From positions 1,860,001 to 1,924,000 of the forward strand of contig NZ_OY782755.1 in assembly GCF_963678165.1 (NCBI RefSeq): DNA of 64,000 bases. The letters are read 5' to 3'. Shown here piece by piece: positions 1-11,111 of the stretch; within the stretch, counting starts at the first letter, position 1, and each line of letters starts with the position of its first letter. Source of the DNA: an uncultured Acetobacteroides sp. Its GTDB lineage: Bacteria; Bacteroidota; Bacteroidia; Bacteroidales; ZOR0009. The notes below the pieces were generated by a model, which saw only the letters and a list, made by a program, of their open reading frames with translations, was not told the origin of the DNA and made no database searches. The position numbers and the translations under genes were made by a program.

Positions 1-86
1 TCGCCTTCTCCCGGTTTTGGTAGCTTTAGGTCGACGAGTTTTAGAACCGACGAAGGTCCAAAATCGTCGTATTGAATTGCTCTCAT
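1..86 (-). CDS. Medium-chain NAD(P)-dependent oxidoreductase, N-terminal fragment
   Basis: Only the first 28 codons are present; the gene runs off the left edge. The ATG is at 86 on the minus strand. The visible residues begin MRAIQYDDFGPSSVLKL and continue to KLPKPGEG, the typical first beta strands of the GroES-like domain of the quinone-oxidoreductase/zinc-alcohol-dehydrogenase superfamily ('MKAIxxxxFGxPEVLxLxExPxPxPGxGE'). No catalytic or nucleotide-binding residues fall inside the window, so substrate and cofactor cannot be given. It would be transcribed away from trmD, separated from it by a terminator. Confidence 0.6.
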   Translation of the reverse strand, partial: MRAIQYDDFGPSSVLKLVDLKLPKPGEG

Positions 87-128
87 CTTTTTTATTTTAC
101 AACATGCTAGCTGCATAAATGTTGGCAA

Positions 129-162
129 TAAAAAAGGCCGCTAGCTTAAATTAGTAGCGGCC
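129..162 (-). terminator. Rho-independent terminator of trmD
   Basis: AGGCCGCTA and TAGCGGCCT form a stem at about 135-162, followed on the minus strand by a run of T residues (129-135). It lies 30 bp past the trmD stop and before the next minus-strand gene. Confidence 0.8.
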
Positions 163-192
163 TGAAGCAATCAATTTTATGTTGTTGCAGAT

Positions 193-870
193 TTAATCTT
201 CCAGTAGGTCGGGGCGGAGCTGTTGGGTTCGCATTATGGCTTGCTCTTCCTGCCACTTGCTAATTTCCTTGAAGTTTCCGGAAAGTAGGACCGCTGGCAC
301 TTCCCAGCCATTGTATACAGCAGGTCGGGTGTAAACCGGTGGAGCAAGCAGCCCATCCTGAAACGAGTCGGTCAATGCCGAGGTCTCATCGGAAATAGCG
401 CCAGGCACAATTCGCACTATGCTATCTACAATAACGGCGGCAGCCAACTCGCCACCCGAAAGAACGTAGTCGCCAATCGAAATTTCGAGCGTTACCAGAT
501 GTTCGCGAATACGATGGTCGACCCCTTTGTAGTGTCCGCAAAGGATGATGATGTTTTCGAAGGTGGCCAGGCGATTCGAGATTCCCTGCTTAAGCGTCTT
601 TCCATCGGGGGTAACGTATATGATCTCGTCGTAGTGGCGTTCCGATTTCAGTTTTTCAATGCATCGGAAGATCGGATCACACATCATTACCATGCCGGCA
701 TCGCCCCCAAATGCGTAATCGTCTACGCTCTTGTGTTTGTCAGTGCTGTAGTCTCTGATGTTATGAATAGCAATGTCAACAAGCCCTTTTTGTTTGGCTC
801 GTTTTATAATGGAATGGTTAAACGGACTTTCGAGAAGCTCGGGGTGAATTGTAAGAATGTCAATTCTCAT
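193..870 (-). CDS. trmD: tRNA (guanine-37-N1)-methyltransferase TrmD
   Basis: A SPOUT methyltransferase that makes m1G at position 37 of tRNAs reading CNN codons, using S-adenosylmethionine, and so prevents +1 frameshifting. At 225 residues it has the usual length. It starts [12 protein letters not shown] as TrmD proteins do (compare 'MrfdIlTlFPE'). The family motifs are visible: FGGDAGMVM near residue 55, the cofactor-knot motif [11 protein letters not shown] near residue 110, and [11 protein letters not shown] near 131. The start is the ATG at 870, just after a low-complexity intergenic stretch. It stands alone, with its own terminator, and is not joined to rpsP/rimM as in many other phyla. 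Confidence 0.97.
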   Translation of the reverse strand: MRIDILTIHPELLESPFNHSIIKRAKQKGLVDIAIHNIRDYSTDKHKSVDDYAFGGDAGMVMMCDPIFRCIEKLKSERHYDEIIYVTPDGKTLKQGISNRLATFENIIILCGHYKGVDHRIREHLVTLEISIGDYVLSGGELAAAVIVDSIVRIVPGAISDETSALTDSFQDGLLAPPVYTRPAVYNGWEVPAVLLSGNFKEISKWQEEQAIMRTQQLRPDLLED

Positions 871-1337
871 AGTAAACTTTTTGCAAAGTTAATTTCCTGT
901 AGCGTATAGGCAAAATGGATGGTTGTGATTCGCTGAAAGAATGTTAATTGTAGGATACTGTTCAAGCACTTGAATTAAGTGCTTAACATGCTTAATTTTG
1001 ATTGTTGCATTAGGAGACCTTTGCTTATGCCAGGTTTGGCAGCAATGAATACCTGAATGTTTGATTTAAGATTTCATGGCGAGATAGTGCCGTGGATGTT
1101 TATTGCTTCTTATCTGTCATTTGCAGAATTGAATCATAGATCCAAAATACAAGCAGTTTTCAGGTTGTATTATAAACTTTATTAAAGTCAAATTAACGGT
1201 TTTCGCTTAGGCCCCCAATGGCATTAGGCAAAATATTATTTCGTTTGGCATTGGTAAATACTATATTTGCACTCTGGTATTCGAATGTGTGCCATAATTA
1301 ATTGGCGACAATTTGTGGAAACTCCAAATTAAATGTT
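871..1337. other. Intergenic region between divergent trmD and the DUF349 gene
   Basis: 467 bp without a convincing ORF. It must hold the trmD promoter on the left and the promoter of the plus-strand DUF349/pyrG/yidC group on the right. Apart from a candidate -7 element at 1262 I see only A/T-rich sequence with no repeats or RNA gene. Confidence 0.6.
1262..1269 (+). promoter_or_regulatory. Candidate Bacteroidetes -7 promoter element
   Basis: TATATTTG fits the TAnnTTTG -7 consensus of the Bacteroidetes primary sigma factor. It lies about 70 bp before the ATG of the DUF349 gene. No well-spaced TTTG -33 box is seen (a TTTG at 1244 is too close), so the call rests on one element. Confidence 0.4.
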
Positions 1338-3269
1338 ATGGAATCTGAAAAAAATGATGCTCTAGTTCCTGAGGAACAGCTCAACAAAAGCGTTGAGGAT
1401 ACTGTGGATGCTACCCCTGCTGCTAATATCGAAGTAGTAGAAGAAGGAAACGAAACTAGTCCTGCTGTTGATTTTTCGGAAGAGGAAGCTATGCTTGCTG
1501 CCGAAGAAATTGATCTTGGAGAAGAAGAAGAGACTGAAGATGCTGCACATCCAGTGGTGGACTATTCAGGTCACTCTCTTCAAGAGTTGGTTGCTGCTCT
1601 CGAAGCTATCGTAACGAATAGCTCAGAGTCCCCACGTCGTGAAATCGAAGCTATTAAAATTGCTTTTTACAAACGACTTCGTGTTGATGTTGAGGCTAAA
1701 AAGGCTGATTTTTTAAAGGCAGGGGGAGAGGAAACTGAATTTAAAGCACCGGAGTGCCCCGAAGAACAAACGCTTAAGGATCTCATAATGGCCTATAGGA
1801 ATGCAAAGCATCTTAAGGGTAAAGAGATAGAGGCCGAAAAAGAAAATAACTACAAGGAAAAACTTCAGATTTTAGAGGAATTAAAAGTTCTTTCTGAAGG
1901 AGCTGAAGCTCACAATCATACTTATCAAGAATTTAGAAGCCTTCAAAACAGGTGGAAGGAAATTGGTCAGGTTCCTCAGGCTCATGTTAAAGATCTTTGG
2001 GATAACTACCACTACCTTGTTGAAAAGTTTTACGATTATATAAAAATCAATCGCGAGTTACGCGATCTAGATCTCAAGAAGAACTACGAGAACAAAATTC
2101 TTCTTTGCGAAAAGGCAGAAGAGTTACTTCTTGAACCATCTGCAATTCTATCTTTCCAAAAGTTGCAAAAACTTCACGAACAGTGGCGCGAGGTTGGTCC
2201 TGTTGTAAAAGAGTTTAAGGAAACGCTTTGGGAAAGATTTAAGGAGGCTACCTCTAAAATAAATAAGAAGCACCAGGAGTACTACGACCTGCAAAAGGAA
2301 GATCAAAAGAAGAACCTTGATGCTAAGACTCTACTTTGCGAAAAGGCAGAAGAACTCTTAGAGAATGATCCTAAATCTACAAAAGATTGGAATAAGAGAT
2401 CGAAAGATTTAATTGAGCTCCAAAAGGTTTGGAAAACTATAGGTTTTGCGCCAAAGAAGGAGAATCCCAAGATATATCAGCGTTTCCGTGAGGCTTGCGA
2501 TGCTTTTTTTGCAAAAAAACGTGAGTTTTACATGCAGTTAAAGGGCCAAATTGAGGTGAACCTTCAAGCAAAATTGGAACTTTGCGCTAAGGCTGAAGAA
2601 ATCTCTGCATCAACAGATTGGAAGAAGGCTACAGACGAGTTAATTGCTCTTCAAAAGCAGTGGAAAGAGGTTGGTCCTGTGCCTCGTAAGCATTCGGATG
2701 AAGTGTGGAAACGTTTCCGTGCCGCATGCGACTCTTTCTTTAACCGTAAGTCTGAGCATTTCTCAGGTATCGATAAACTTTACGAAGAGAATTTGACTGC
2801 AAAAGAAGCCCTAATTGAGGAAATTAAGGCATTTGAATCTTCGGAAGATGTGATGGGGAGCTTTGAAGCATTGAAGGAGTTTCAGCGTCGTTGGGCAGAA
2901 ATCGGTTTTGTTCCAATGAAAGATAAGGAGCGTATTCAATCGACATATCGCGAGGTGATCGATGCTCAATTCCAGAAAATTAAGGGAACCGATGCCGAAC
3001 GTAAAATTGGAAAGTTTAAAGGTTGGGTGGAGTCAAACACTGGTAGGGGTGATAAAAAGTTCCGTGCCGAGCGAGATAAACTCATCGGTAAGATTCGCCA
3101 GCTGGAGTCCGATATCAGCGTGTGGGAAAATAATATTGGTTTCTTCGCTAAATCGAAGAATGCAGATACGATGATTAAGGACGTTAAAAACAAAATCAAT
3201 AAGGCAAAGGAAGAGATTACCCTTATTGAGGAGAAGATAAACCTAATTGATTCTCAGCTACCCGAATAG
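1338..3269 (+). CDS. DUF349-repeat protein
   Basis: A 643-residue, highly charged, predicted all-helical cytoplasmic protein. After an acidic, low-complexity N-terminus (about residues 1-85) it has repeated modules with the DUF349 hallmark: a conserved W in (L/F)QxxWKExGxVP, then W-x-x-(F/Y)-x-x-(A/Y), seen as RWKEIGQVP, QWREVGPV, VWKTIGFAP, QWKEVGPVP and RWAEIGFVP. Five such modules are spaced about 75 residues apart. A lysine/glutamate-rich coiled coil ends the protein. DUF349 proteins are common in Bacteroidota; their role is not firmly known. The ATG at 1338 is preferred over an in-frame TTG at 1302 because only the ATG follows a plausible untranslated leader. It ends 17 bp before pyrG, so the two are probably co-transcribed. 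Confidence 0.9.
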   Translation: MESEKNDALVPEEQLNKSVEDTVDATPAANIEVVEEGNETSPAVDFSEEEAMLAAEEIDLGEEEETEDAAHPVVDYSGHSLQELVAALEAIVTNSSESPRREIEAIKIAFYKRLRVDVEAKKADFLKAGGEETEFKAPECPEEQTLKDLIMAYRNAKHLKGKEIEAEKENNYKEKLQILEELKVLSEGAEAHNHTYQEFRSLQNRWKEIGQVPQAHVKDLWDNYHYLVEKFYDYIKINRELRDLDLKKNYENKILLCEKAEELLLEPSAILSFQKLQKLHEQWREVGPVVKEFKETLWERFKEATSKINKKHQEYYDLQKEDQKKNLDAKTLLCEKAEELLENDPKSTKDWNKRSKDLIELQKVWKTIGFAPKKENPKIYQRFREACDAFFAKKREFYMQLKGQIEVNLQAKLELCAKAEEISASTDWKKATDELIALQKQWKEVGPVPRKHSDEVWKRFRAACDSFFNRKSEHFSGIDKLYEENLTAKEALIEEIKAFESSEDVMGSFEALKEFQRRWAEIGFVPMKDKERIQSTYREVIDAQFQKIKGTDAERKIGKFKGWVESNTGRGDKKFRAERDKLIGKIRQLESDISVWENNIGFFAKSKNADTMIKDVKNKINKAKEEITLIEEKINLIDSQLPE

Positions 3270-3274
3270 ATTGA

Positions 3275-4909
<1,635 letters not shown>

Positions 4910-4925
4910 AGAACAATTTATTTAA

Positions 4926-6788
4926 ATGGATAAAAAAAGTATTATCGGTTTGGTATTAGTAGGTGTAATCCTAATCGGATTCAGCTACTACAATAACCGA
5001 CAAATGTCGAAGTATCAAAAGGAACAGGCAGTTGTTGATTCGATTGCTAAGGCAAAAATGCCAAAGGATACGTCGAAAAATGAGGCATCTGTTGTTCAGG
5101 AGCAGCTTAAGCAAGAAAAGGCTAAAGATAGTCTCGAAGTCGCATCCATTTCTGAAGCAATGGGTGCTTCTATGGCTAGCGCTATTAAAGGAACAGAGGA
5201 GTTTTACACCCTTCAAAACGACCGAATAAAGGTTGTGTTTTCGAATAAGGGAGGTAGAATTGCTTCGGTGGAGGCTCTAAAATATAAGCGTTACAATGGC
5301 GATAAGTTGGTTCTATTTACTCCTGAAAAGAGTCAATTTGATATTAACCTGTTTATTGGACAGAGTATTTCAACTTCGAAATTTTACTTTCAGCCTGTAA
5401 ACGTTGGTAAGAACGGTGTTTTATCTGCAAAAGATTCTGTGAAAAGCGCAGTTTTCCGTTTGTATACCGATGCTTCGAGTTACATTGAGTATGTGTACAC
5501 CCTTAAGAAGGGGAGCTACATGGTTGACTATAAGGTCAACTTTGTTGGTTTGGAAGGTAAGTTGCCACAAAACATGACCAGTTTGGACATTAACTGGGCT
5601 ATGGATGCTCCACAGCAGGAGAAGGGCTTTAAGTACGAGAATAACTATACCAATGTTGCCTACAAATTCCCAGGTGAAAAGGGAGATTTAGAAGAACTTT
5701 CGGCAATGAAGGAGACTGGAAGCGAAAAAGTAACAACCAAGATTCAATGGGTTGATTTTAAGCAGCAATTCTTCTCTTCTATTCTTGTCGCAAAAAATAG
5801 TTTTACCTCTGGAGATGTGAGCCAAACTACGCATCAACCAAATTCTGGTTATGTGAAGAACTTTAAGGCAACTCTTCAAGTACCATTTACACCTGCTACA
5901 AAGAGTATTGATCTTGCATTCTACTTTGGGCCAAACCTTTTCAATGAGCTTAGAAAGTATGATATGGGCTTTGAGACGGTTGTGCCTCTTGGTTCTTGGA
6001 TTATACGTTGGATTAACCGTTGGGTAGTTATTCCTGTATTCGACATGTTGGAATCGCATATTGCCAGTTTTGGTATAATCATCCTTATCCTTACCGTTTT
6101 AATTAAACTCGTTCTATTTCCGCTTACCTACAAGTCTTACTTGTCGATGGCGAAGATGAGGGTGCTTAAGCCAGATGTGGATCAGATTAATGCGAAGTAC
6201 CCTAAGAAGGAAGATGCAATGAAGAAGCAGCAAGAGGTTATGGCGCTCTACCGTAAAACTGGCGTTAATCCCATGGGGGGGTGCTTACCAATGCTTTTAC
6301 AGATGCCAATTCTTTTTGCAATGTTCAAGTTCTTTCCTGCATCGTTTGAACTTCGTCAGAAAAGTTTTCTTTGGGCTGATGACCTTTCGTCGTTTGATTC
6401 AATTGTTAATCTGCCTTTCGATATACCAATGTATGGTGGGCATATTAGTTTGTTTACGCTTCTAATGGCTGTGTCGTTATACCTAACATCTAAGATTAAT
6501 ACGGCTCAGATGGCAGATACTAACCAGCAGATGCCAGGTATGAAGTTTATGACGTTGTACATGATGCCTGTGATGATGCTACTTTGGTTTAACAACTATG
6601 CGGCTGGTTTGAGTTACTACTACTTGTTGTCTAACCTTATCACGTTAGGTCAAACCTACTTTATTCGTCAAACGGTTGATGATGCGGCTGTGCATGCTAA
6701 ATTAAAGGAGGCTAGTAAAAAGCCTGTTAAGAAGTCACGTTTCCAACAAAAGTTGGAAGAGATGGCTAAACAACAAAAAAAAAAATAG
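4926..6788 (+). CDS. yidC: Membrane protein insertase YidC
   Basis: Inserts and folds inner-membrane proteins, alone or with SecYEG. At 620 residues it has the length of the Gram-negative type. Order: an N-terminal membrane anchor (residues 6-22), a linker rich in K and A, the large periplasmic beta-supersandwich domain (about 75-345), then the conserved five-helix core (about 350-590) containing FPLTYKSYLSMAKM, the GGCLPMLLQMPILFAMF segment and a LSYYYLLSNLITLGQ helix. The C-terminus is lysine-rich, as expected for ribosome contact. It is the last gene of the DUF349-pyrG-yidC operon and is followed at once by a strong terminator. Confidence 0.97.
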   Translation: MDKKSIIGLVLVGVILIGFSYYNNRQMSKYQKEQAVVDSIAKAKMPKDTSKNEASVVQEQLKQEKAKDSLEVASISEAMGASMASAIKGTEEFYTLQNDRIKVVFSNKGGRIASVEALKYKRYNGDKLVLFTPEKSQFDINLFIGQSISTSKFYFQPVNVGKNGVLSAKDSVKSAVFRLYTDASSYIEYVYTLKKGSYMVDYKVNFVGLEGKLPQNMTSLDINWAMDAPQQEKGFKYENNYTNVAYKFPGEKGDLEELSAMKETGSEKVTTKIQWVDFKQQFFSSILVAKNSFTSGDVSQTTHQPNSGYVKNFKATLQVPFTPATKSIDLAFYFGPNLFNELRKYDMGFETVVPLGSWIIRWINRWVVIPVFDMLESHIASFGIIILILTVLIKLVLFPLTYKSYLSMAKMRVLKPDVDQINAKYPKKEDAMKKQQEVMALYRKTGVNPMGGCLPMLLQMPILFAMFKFFPASFELRQKSFLWADDLSSFDSIVNLPFDIPMYGGHISLFTLLMAVSLYLTSKINTAQMADTNQQMPGMKFMTLYMMPVMMLLWFNNYAAGLSYYYLLSNLITLGQTYFIRQTVDDAAVHAKLKEASKKPVKKSRFQQKLEEMAKQQKKK

Positions 6789-6810
6789 ATAGTTAATGTC
6801 TGTATATGAA

Positions 6811-6834
6811 AGGCCACCTTCGGGTGGCCTTTTT
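6811..6834 (+). terminator. Terminator after yidC
   Basis: AGGCCACC-ttcg-GGTGGCCT followed by TTTT: an 8-bp GC-rich stem with a stable tetraloop and a T-run, 22 bp past the yidC stop. Confidence 0.93.
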
Positions 6835-6923
6835 CGTGTATTGGATTATAAAATACTAGCTTTGTCTGGCAGTTAAGGATACGTCTTAAGTCTACCTGCT
6901 TTTGAGTTAAATGTTTGTTTTTG

Positions 6924-9900
6924 ATGGATAGGTTTTTTTTTCGCACTTGCTCATTTCTGCTAATTTCCACAATCGTTTTTGCTTTTTTTGTTGAAATAGA
7001 GCCTGCTGGTGCAAAGATTAAGTATAAGCAAAGTGTTAGTACTAGGGAACAGTGGGTTGATTCTGTATTTTCACAGTTAACCACTCGGCAAAAGATCGGG
7101 CAGCTGATGATGGTTGCTGCATTTTCTAGAAAGGATTTGCAGAATGTGGAGGAGGTTGAATCTCTTATAAAGAATTATGGAATAGGAGGTGTAATCTTTA
7201 TGCGTGGTGGTCCTGTAGCCCAAGCTAAACTTACCAACAGATACCAAAACCTCTCTAAGATACCACTTATGGTTGGTATTGATGGCGAATGGGGGCTCTC
7301 GATGCGACTTGACAGTATTAGGGGGTTTTCTCGACAAATGCTTTTAGGAGCATTTAAGAATGATAGCCTTATATATGAAATGGGGAAAGAGGTTGCTCGT
7401 GAGTGTAAGCTACTTCGTGTAAATGTAAACTTTGCGCCTTCTGTTGATATTAATAGCAATCCGCTAAATCCAATTATAAATGTTCGTTCTTTTGGCGAAA
7501 ACCGCGATTTGGTCAGTCAAAAGGGAATTGCCTACATGCGAGGTATGCAGGATCATGGCCTAATTGCTTGTGCAAAACACTTCCCTGGTCATGGAGAGAC
7601 AGAGGTTGACTCGCATCGTGCACTTCCATTTTTGGGGCTTAGCCGTCAGCGGCTAGATTCTATAGAACTTTATCCATTTAGGAAATTGGTGAATGCTGGT
7701 GTTCAGGGAATAATGGTAGGGCATCTTTCAGTTCCTGCATTAGAGCCTAACCTTGACAATCCAACAAGCATATCGCGAAAGGTTGTTACCGATTTATTGA
7801 AAAAGGAGATTGGCTTTAAAGGTTTAGTGTTCTCCGATGCGCTAAATATGAAGGGAATATCAGCTTCGCGATCGCCCGAGAAGGTTTGTTCTGATGCTCT
7901 AAGAGCGGGGAACGATATCTTACTTTTCCCAGAAGATGTTCCTGCCTCCATTCGTAAAATTGAATGGGAGATTTTCTGGGGGCGTATTGACGAGAAGGAG
8001 GTAGACGAGAAGGTAAGGCGAGTGCTTGGTGTAAAGTTCGATCTTGGATTAACAGGTTATTACCCAATTGATGTAAATAACAACCTGGTAAAAGATTTGA
8101 ACAGTACTAATGCCGAAGGGTTACGAGAAAGCATGGTGGCGAGTGCAATGACGGTTATCTCTAATAAGGATGACATTCTTCCGCTTATGCGTCTAGATAC
8201 GTTAAGTATTGCAGTTTTGAATGTTGGGGAAGATATGGAGAATACTTTCACGAACACGATGGCACAGTATTGTAAGATTCGCCAATTCGATATACAGAGA
8301 AATGCAGGTCAAGTAGCATTCGATAGTCTAGGTAACGTTTTAAAACCGTATAATCTAGTTATAGTTGGGTATCATGATACCGATGCTCGTGCCGAGAAAA
8401 ACTATGGAGTAGATAGCGTTTGTGCTGCATTTATTGGCCGATTAGCCACCGAAAAGAAATGTATTTTAAATTACTTTGGAAGCCCTTACGGAATAGGTCT
8501 TTTCCCAAATTTGGATAACTTTTATTCTATTACTGTTGGGTATGAATCATCGGTGCAAAGCGAAAAGTGCATGGCCGAAGTGCTCTTTGGTGGACGAAAG
8601 GCTACGGGATTTCTTCCTGTTTCTATTAACCCTGAATTCAAACAAGGAAGGGGAATTCAACTCGATTCTGTTATTCGTATCCGGATGGGAACGCCTGAAG
8701 AGTTCGGTATTAACAGGACGAGCTTTGCTGATGTTGAAGAGTTGGTGAATAAGGCAATTAGTATTCAGACAATTCCTGGTTGTCAGGTCTTGGCAATGAA
8801 GGATGGGGTGATCTTTTATTATAAAGCATTTGGATCGAAGACTTATAATGGTGATGATACAGTTTCTACAACCGATATGTACGATATAGCATCGGTAACC
8901 AAGGTAAGCGCGACTCTGCCTGTTCTTATGAAACTTTCTGACAACAAGTTCTTGGATGTAGATCGTAAAATAGGTGACTATCTTCCAGAACTTAAAAACA
9001 CCAATAAGTTTGATATTACTTGCAGGGAGATACTTGTCCACCAGTCAGGACTTTCTTCTGGAATATCGATGTACCCTAAGTACTTGCGTTCGGTATTTAA
9101 AGGTAAGCCACTGTATAGTGCTACAATTTCTGATGACTATCCGTTCAAGACCGAAGACGGGAAGTATCAAAATCGAAGCTACTACTTGGATAATGCCCTT
9201 TTTGGAACGGAGTATTCCGAAAAGCACCAGCTTCAAGTGGCGTCATCTATCTATGTCTCGAAATCGATAAAGGATAGTATTTTGGTGGATATTACAGGTT
9301 CGAGAGTTAGCGGTAGAGGCGAATACCATTATTCTGATCTTGGCTTTTACTACTTTCAGCGAATCATAGAAAATTGCTACCACAAATCGCTAGATAGGGT
9401 TGTGGATAGCTTGTTCTTTAGGAAACTGGGGATGAATTCAACCATGTATAATCCTACTGACAAAGTAAGCCTGGCGAACATTGTACCAACAGAGGTTGAC
9501 TATACGTTTAGAAATCAGTTGTTGCGCGGATTCGTTCATGATCCAGGTGCTGCTCTTATGGGAGGAGTTGCTGGGCATGCCGGTGTATTCTCTAATGCGA
9601 TAGATTTGGCGAAGCTAATGCAACTTTACCTTAACAAAGGAGTGTATGGAGGGGATCGGTACTTTAGCGATTCTACCTTTAACTTGTTTAACACACCTCA
9701 GTTCTCAAACAACCGACGTGCATTGGGGTTTGATAAGCCTGAACCCGATAGCAAAAAGGAAAGTCCAGTAGGGAAGGAAGCCTTGCGGCTATCTTTCGGT
9801 CATACAGGCTATACGGGTACAATGGTATGGGCTGATCCTACCCGAAAATTTGTGTATATTTTCTTGTCAAATAGGGTTTATCCGTCTTCGCAGGGGAGTA

Positions 9901-9989
9901 AACTTAGCGAGTTGAATACCCGAACCGATATATTAACAAAGTTTCTGCATATGATTGACGATAAATCCTCCACTAAGCATAAAGACTAA
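6924..9989 (+). CDS. Secreted GH3 glycosidase / serine beta-lactamase-like fusion
   Basis: A two-enzyme protein of about 1021 residues. A signal peptide (residues 3-30) leads to a GH3 domain of the NagZ (beta-N-acetylhexosaminidase) type, with the catalytic loop KHFPGHGETEVDSH near 218 and the nucleophile aspartate in FSDALNMKG near 305. The C-terminal third (about 590-1015) is a class C beta-lactamase/esterase-type domain: SVTK near 656 (SxxK), YSD near 801 in the YxN position, and HTG near 958. Such fusions are known in Bacteroidota and are thought to act on peptidoglycan fragments in the periplasm; whether the second domain is a peptidase, esterase or beta-lactamase cannot be told. ATG at 6924 is chosen over TTG at 6915. 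It is a single-gene unit bounded by terminators. Confidence 0.9.
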   Translation: MDRFFFRTCSFLLISTIVFAFFVEIEPAGAKIKYKQSVSTREQWVDSVFSQLTTRQKIGQLMMVAAFSRKDLQNVEEVESLIKNYGIGGVIFMRGGPVAQAKLTNRYQNLSKIPLMVGIDGEWGLSMRLDSIRGFSRQMLLGAFKNDSLIYEMGKEVARECKLLRVNVNFAPSVDINSNPLNPIINVRSFGENRDLVSQKGIAYMRGMQDHGLIACAKHFPGHGETEVDSHRALPFLGLSRQRLDSIELYPFRKLVNAGVQGIMVGHLSVPALEPNLDNPTSISRKVVTDLLKKEIGFKGLVFSDALNMKGISASRSPEKVCSDALRAGNDILLFPEDVPASIRKIEWEIFWGRIDEKEVDEKVRRVLGVKFDLGLTGYYPIDVNNNLVKDLNSTNAEGLRESMVASAMTVISNKDDILPLMRLDTLSIAVLNVGEDMENTFTNTMAQYCKIRQFDIQRNAGQVAFDSLGNVLKPYNLVIVGYHDTDARAEKNYGVDSVCAAFIGRLATEKKCILNYFGSPYGIGLFPNLDNFYSITVGYESSVQSEKCMAEVLFGGRKATGFLPVSINPEFKQGRGIQLDSVIRIRMGTPEEFGINRTSFADVEELVNKAISIQTIPGCQVLAMKDGVIFYYKAFGSKTYNGDDTVSTTDMYDIASVTKVSATLPVLMKLSDNKFLDVDRKIGDYLPELKNTNKFDITCREILVHQSGLSSGISMYPKYLRSVFKGKPLYSATISDDYPFKTEDGKYQNRSYYLDNALFGTEYSEKHQLQVASSIYVSKSIKDSILVDITGSRVSGRGEYHYSDLGFYYFQRIIENCYHKSLDRVVDSLFFRKLGMNSTMYNPTDKVSLANIVPTEVDYTFRNQLLRGFVHDPGAALMGGVAGHAGVFSNAIDLAKLMQLYLNKGVYGGDRYFSDSTFNLFNTPQFSNNRRALGFDKPEPDSKKESPVGKEALRLSFGHTGYTGTMVWADPTRKFVYIFLSNRVYPSSQGSKLSELNTRTDILTKFLHMIDDKSSTKHKD

Positions 9990-10092
9990 GGCTGTTTTAT
10001 TGATTACTCCTTTGAAAAGAAACAAGTTGTTCTTTTTCGTCGTGATTGAGATGTTGTGCTTTTATTTTAAGGCTCTGTACTCTTTGTAGTTT

Positions 10093-10130
10093 AAAATGCT
10101 TCATTTTCAAAGTTAAAAATGAAGCATTTT
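10093..10130 (+). terminator. Terminator between the GH3 fusion gene and tetR
   Basis: A perfect 15-bp inverted repeat, AAAATGCTTCATTTT at 10093-10107 and its complement at 10116-10130, with an 8-nt loop. The A/T ends make it work in either direction. Confidence 0.8.
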
Positions 10131-10141
10131 ATAACCATTGT

Positions 10142-10171
10142 TTTGTATAATTAAAAACAACTATTATATTG
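10142..10171 (+). promoter_or_regulatory. Candidate promoter of the TetR gene
   Basis: TTTG at 10142-10145 and TTATATTG at 10164-10171 (two mismatches to TAnnTTTG) are separated by 18 bp, near the usual spacing. It lies 35 bp before the ATG. Confidence 0.4.
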
Positions 10172-10205
10172 CACGACCTTTAATTAGGGGCTAATCCTTT
10201 AAGTC

Positions 10206-10802
10206 ATGACAGCAAAATTCAGTAAGACACGCGAGACCATTGTAGATGTTTCCCGTAATGTTTTCGGGGAAATGGGCTACTATAATGCCACAATTAATGA
10301 TATTGCGCTTGCTTGTAATAGAGGGCGACGCACAATATACACCTACTTTAAGTCTAAAGATGAGATTTATAACGAGGTAATAAAGGTTGAGTCTACTAAG
10401 ATGTCTGCCGAGTTACAGAATTATTTCTCGAATGTACTCGATCCTCATGAGAAACTTAGGATGTACATCATCAAGCGTATGGAGATTATTCGGAATTTGG
10501 TGTATGCGCACAAAGCTTTGAAGACTTGTTTTTTTAAGGAGAAGGCTCATTTTGATCAAATTCGTCGGGAATTTGATAAGGAAGAGATTAAAATTGTGCT
10601 GAGCATCCTCGACGAAGGTATTCGTCGTAGTGTTTTCCAGGTTCTCAATATGAGCTTAACGGCTCACAATCTCTTGGTAACGTTGAAGGCCTTTGAGAGC
10701 AACTTTATGGAAATGAACCCTGACGAGGCGTTAAAGCAAAGGCAACAAGAGATTATTAGAGTTATTCTATACGGCATTTTCAATAATAATAACCTACGAT
10801 AG
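10206..10802 (+). CDS. TetR/AcrR-family transcriptional regulator
   Basis: A 198-residue one-component repressor. The N-terminal helix-turn-helix domain (residues 8-55) matches the family closely: VFGEMGYYNATINDIA, then the recognition helix region RRTIYTYFKSKDEIYNEV. The C-terminal ligand and dimerisation domain (60-198) is too variable to name a ligand. The nearest downstream genes are outer-membrane proteins; a terminator at 10953 separates it from them, so any regulatory link is only positional. Confidence 0.9.
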   Translation: MTAKFSKTRETIVDVSRNVFGEMGYYNATINDIALACNRGRRTIYTYFKSKDEIYNEVIKVESTKMSAELQNYFSNVLDPHEKLRMYIIKRMEIIRNLVYAHKALKTCFFKEKAHFDQIRREFDKEEIKIVLSILDEGIRRSVFQVLNMSLTAHNLLVTLKAFESNFMEMNPDEALKQRQQEIIRVILYGIFNNNNLR

Positions 10803-10952
10803 CGAGCCTGTTACACAATTTTGCTTTTAGGATTCTAGGTTGAGAACGCTTGCTAGCTTTCTATGTGGAGCGTTCTTAAATAAAACGAACAATTGGCGGC
10901 GGGAACGCTGCATGCGTGAAAGGGACGAAAAGAAGGGGTCAATAATTATAGG

Positions 10953-10998
10953 AAGAGCCATCAACAACTATTTTAGGAAGGTTGTTGATGGCTCTTTT
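10953..10998 (+). terminator. Terminator after tetR
   Basis: A perfect 16-bp inverted repeat (AAGAGCCATCAACAAC at 10953-10968; complement at 10981-10996) with a 12-nt loop, ending in TTTT. It lies in the 309-bp gap between tetR (ends 10802) and the next gene (starts 11112); nothing else is recognised in that gap. Confidence 0.9.
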
Positions 10999-11111
10999 CG
11001 TTGTTGGTATGGCGTACATGGCTCTGATCGCAAGCTGCAGCGGTGCTTGGTTGCTGTTCGGGGCTTGTTTTTGGGTGCTATTTGCTATCTTGCAGCACCA
11101 AACTTAATTCA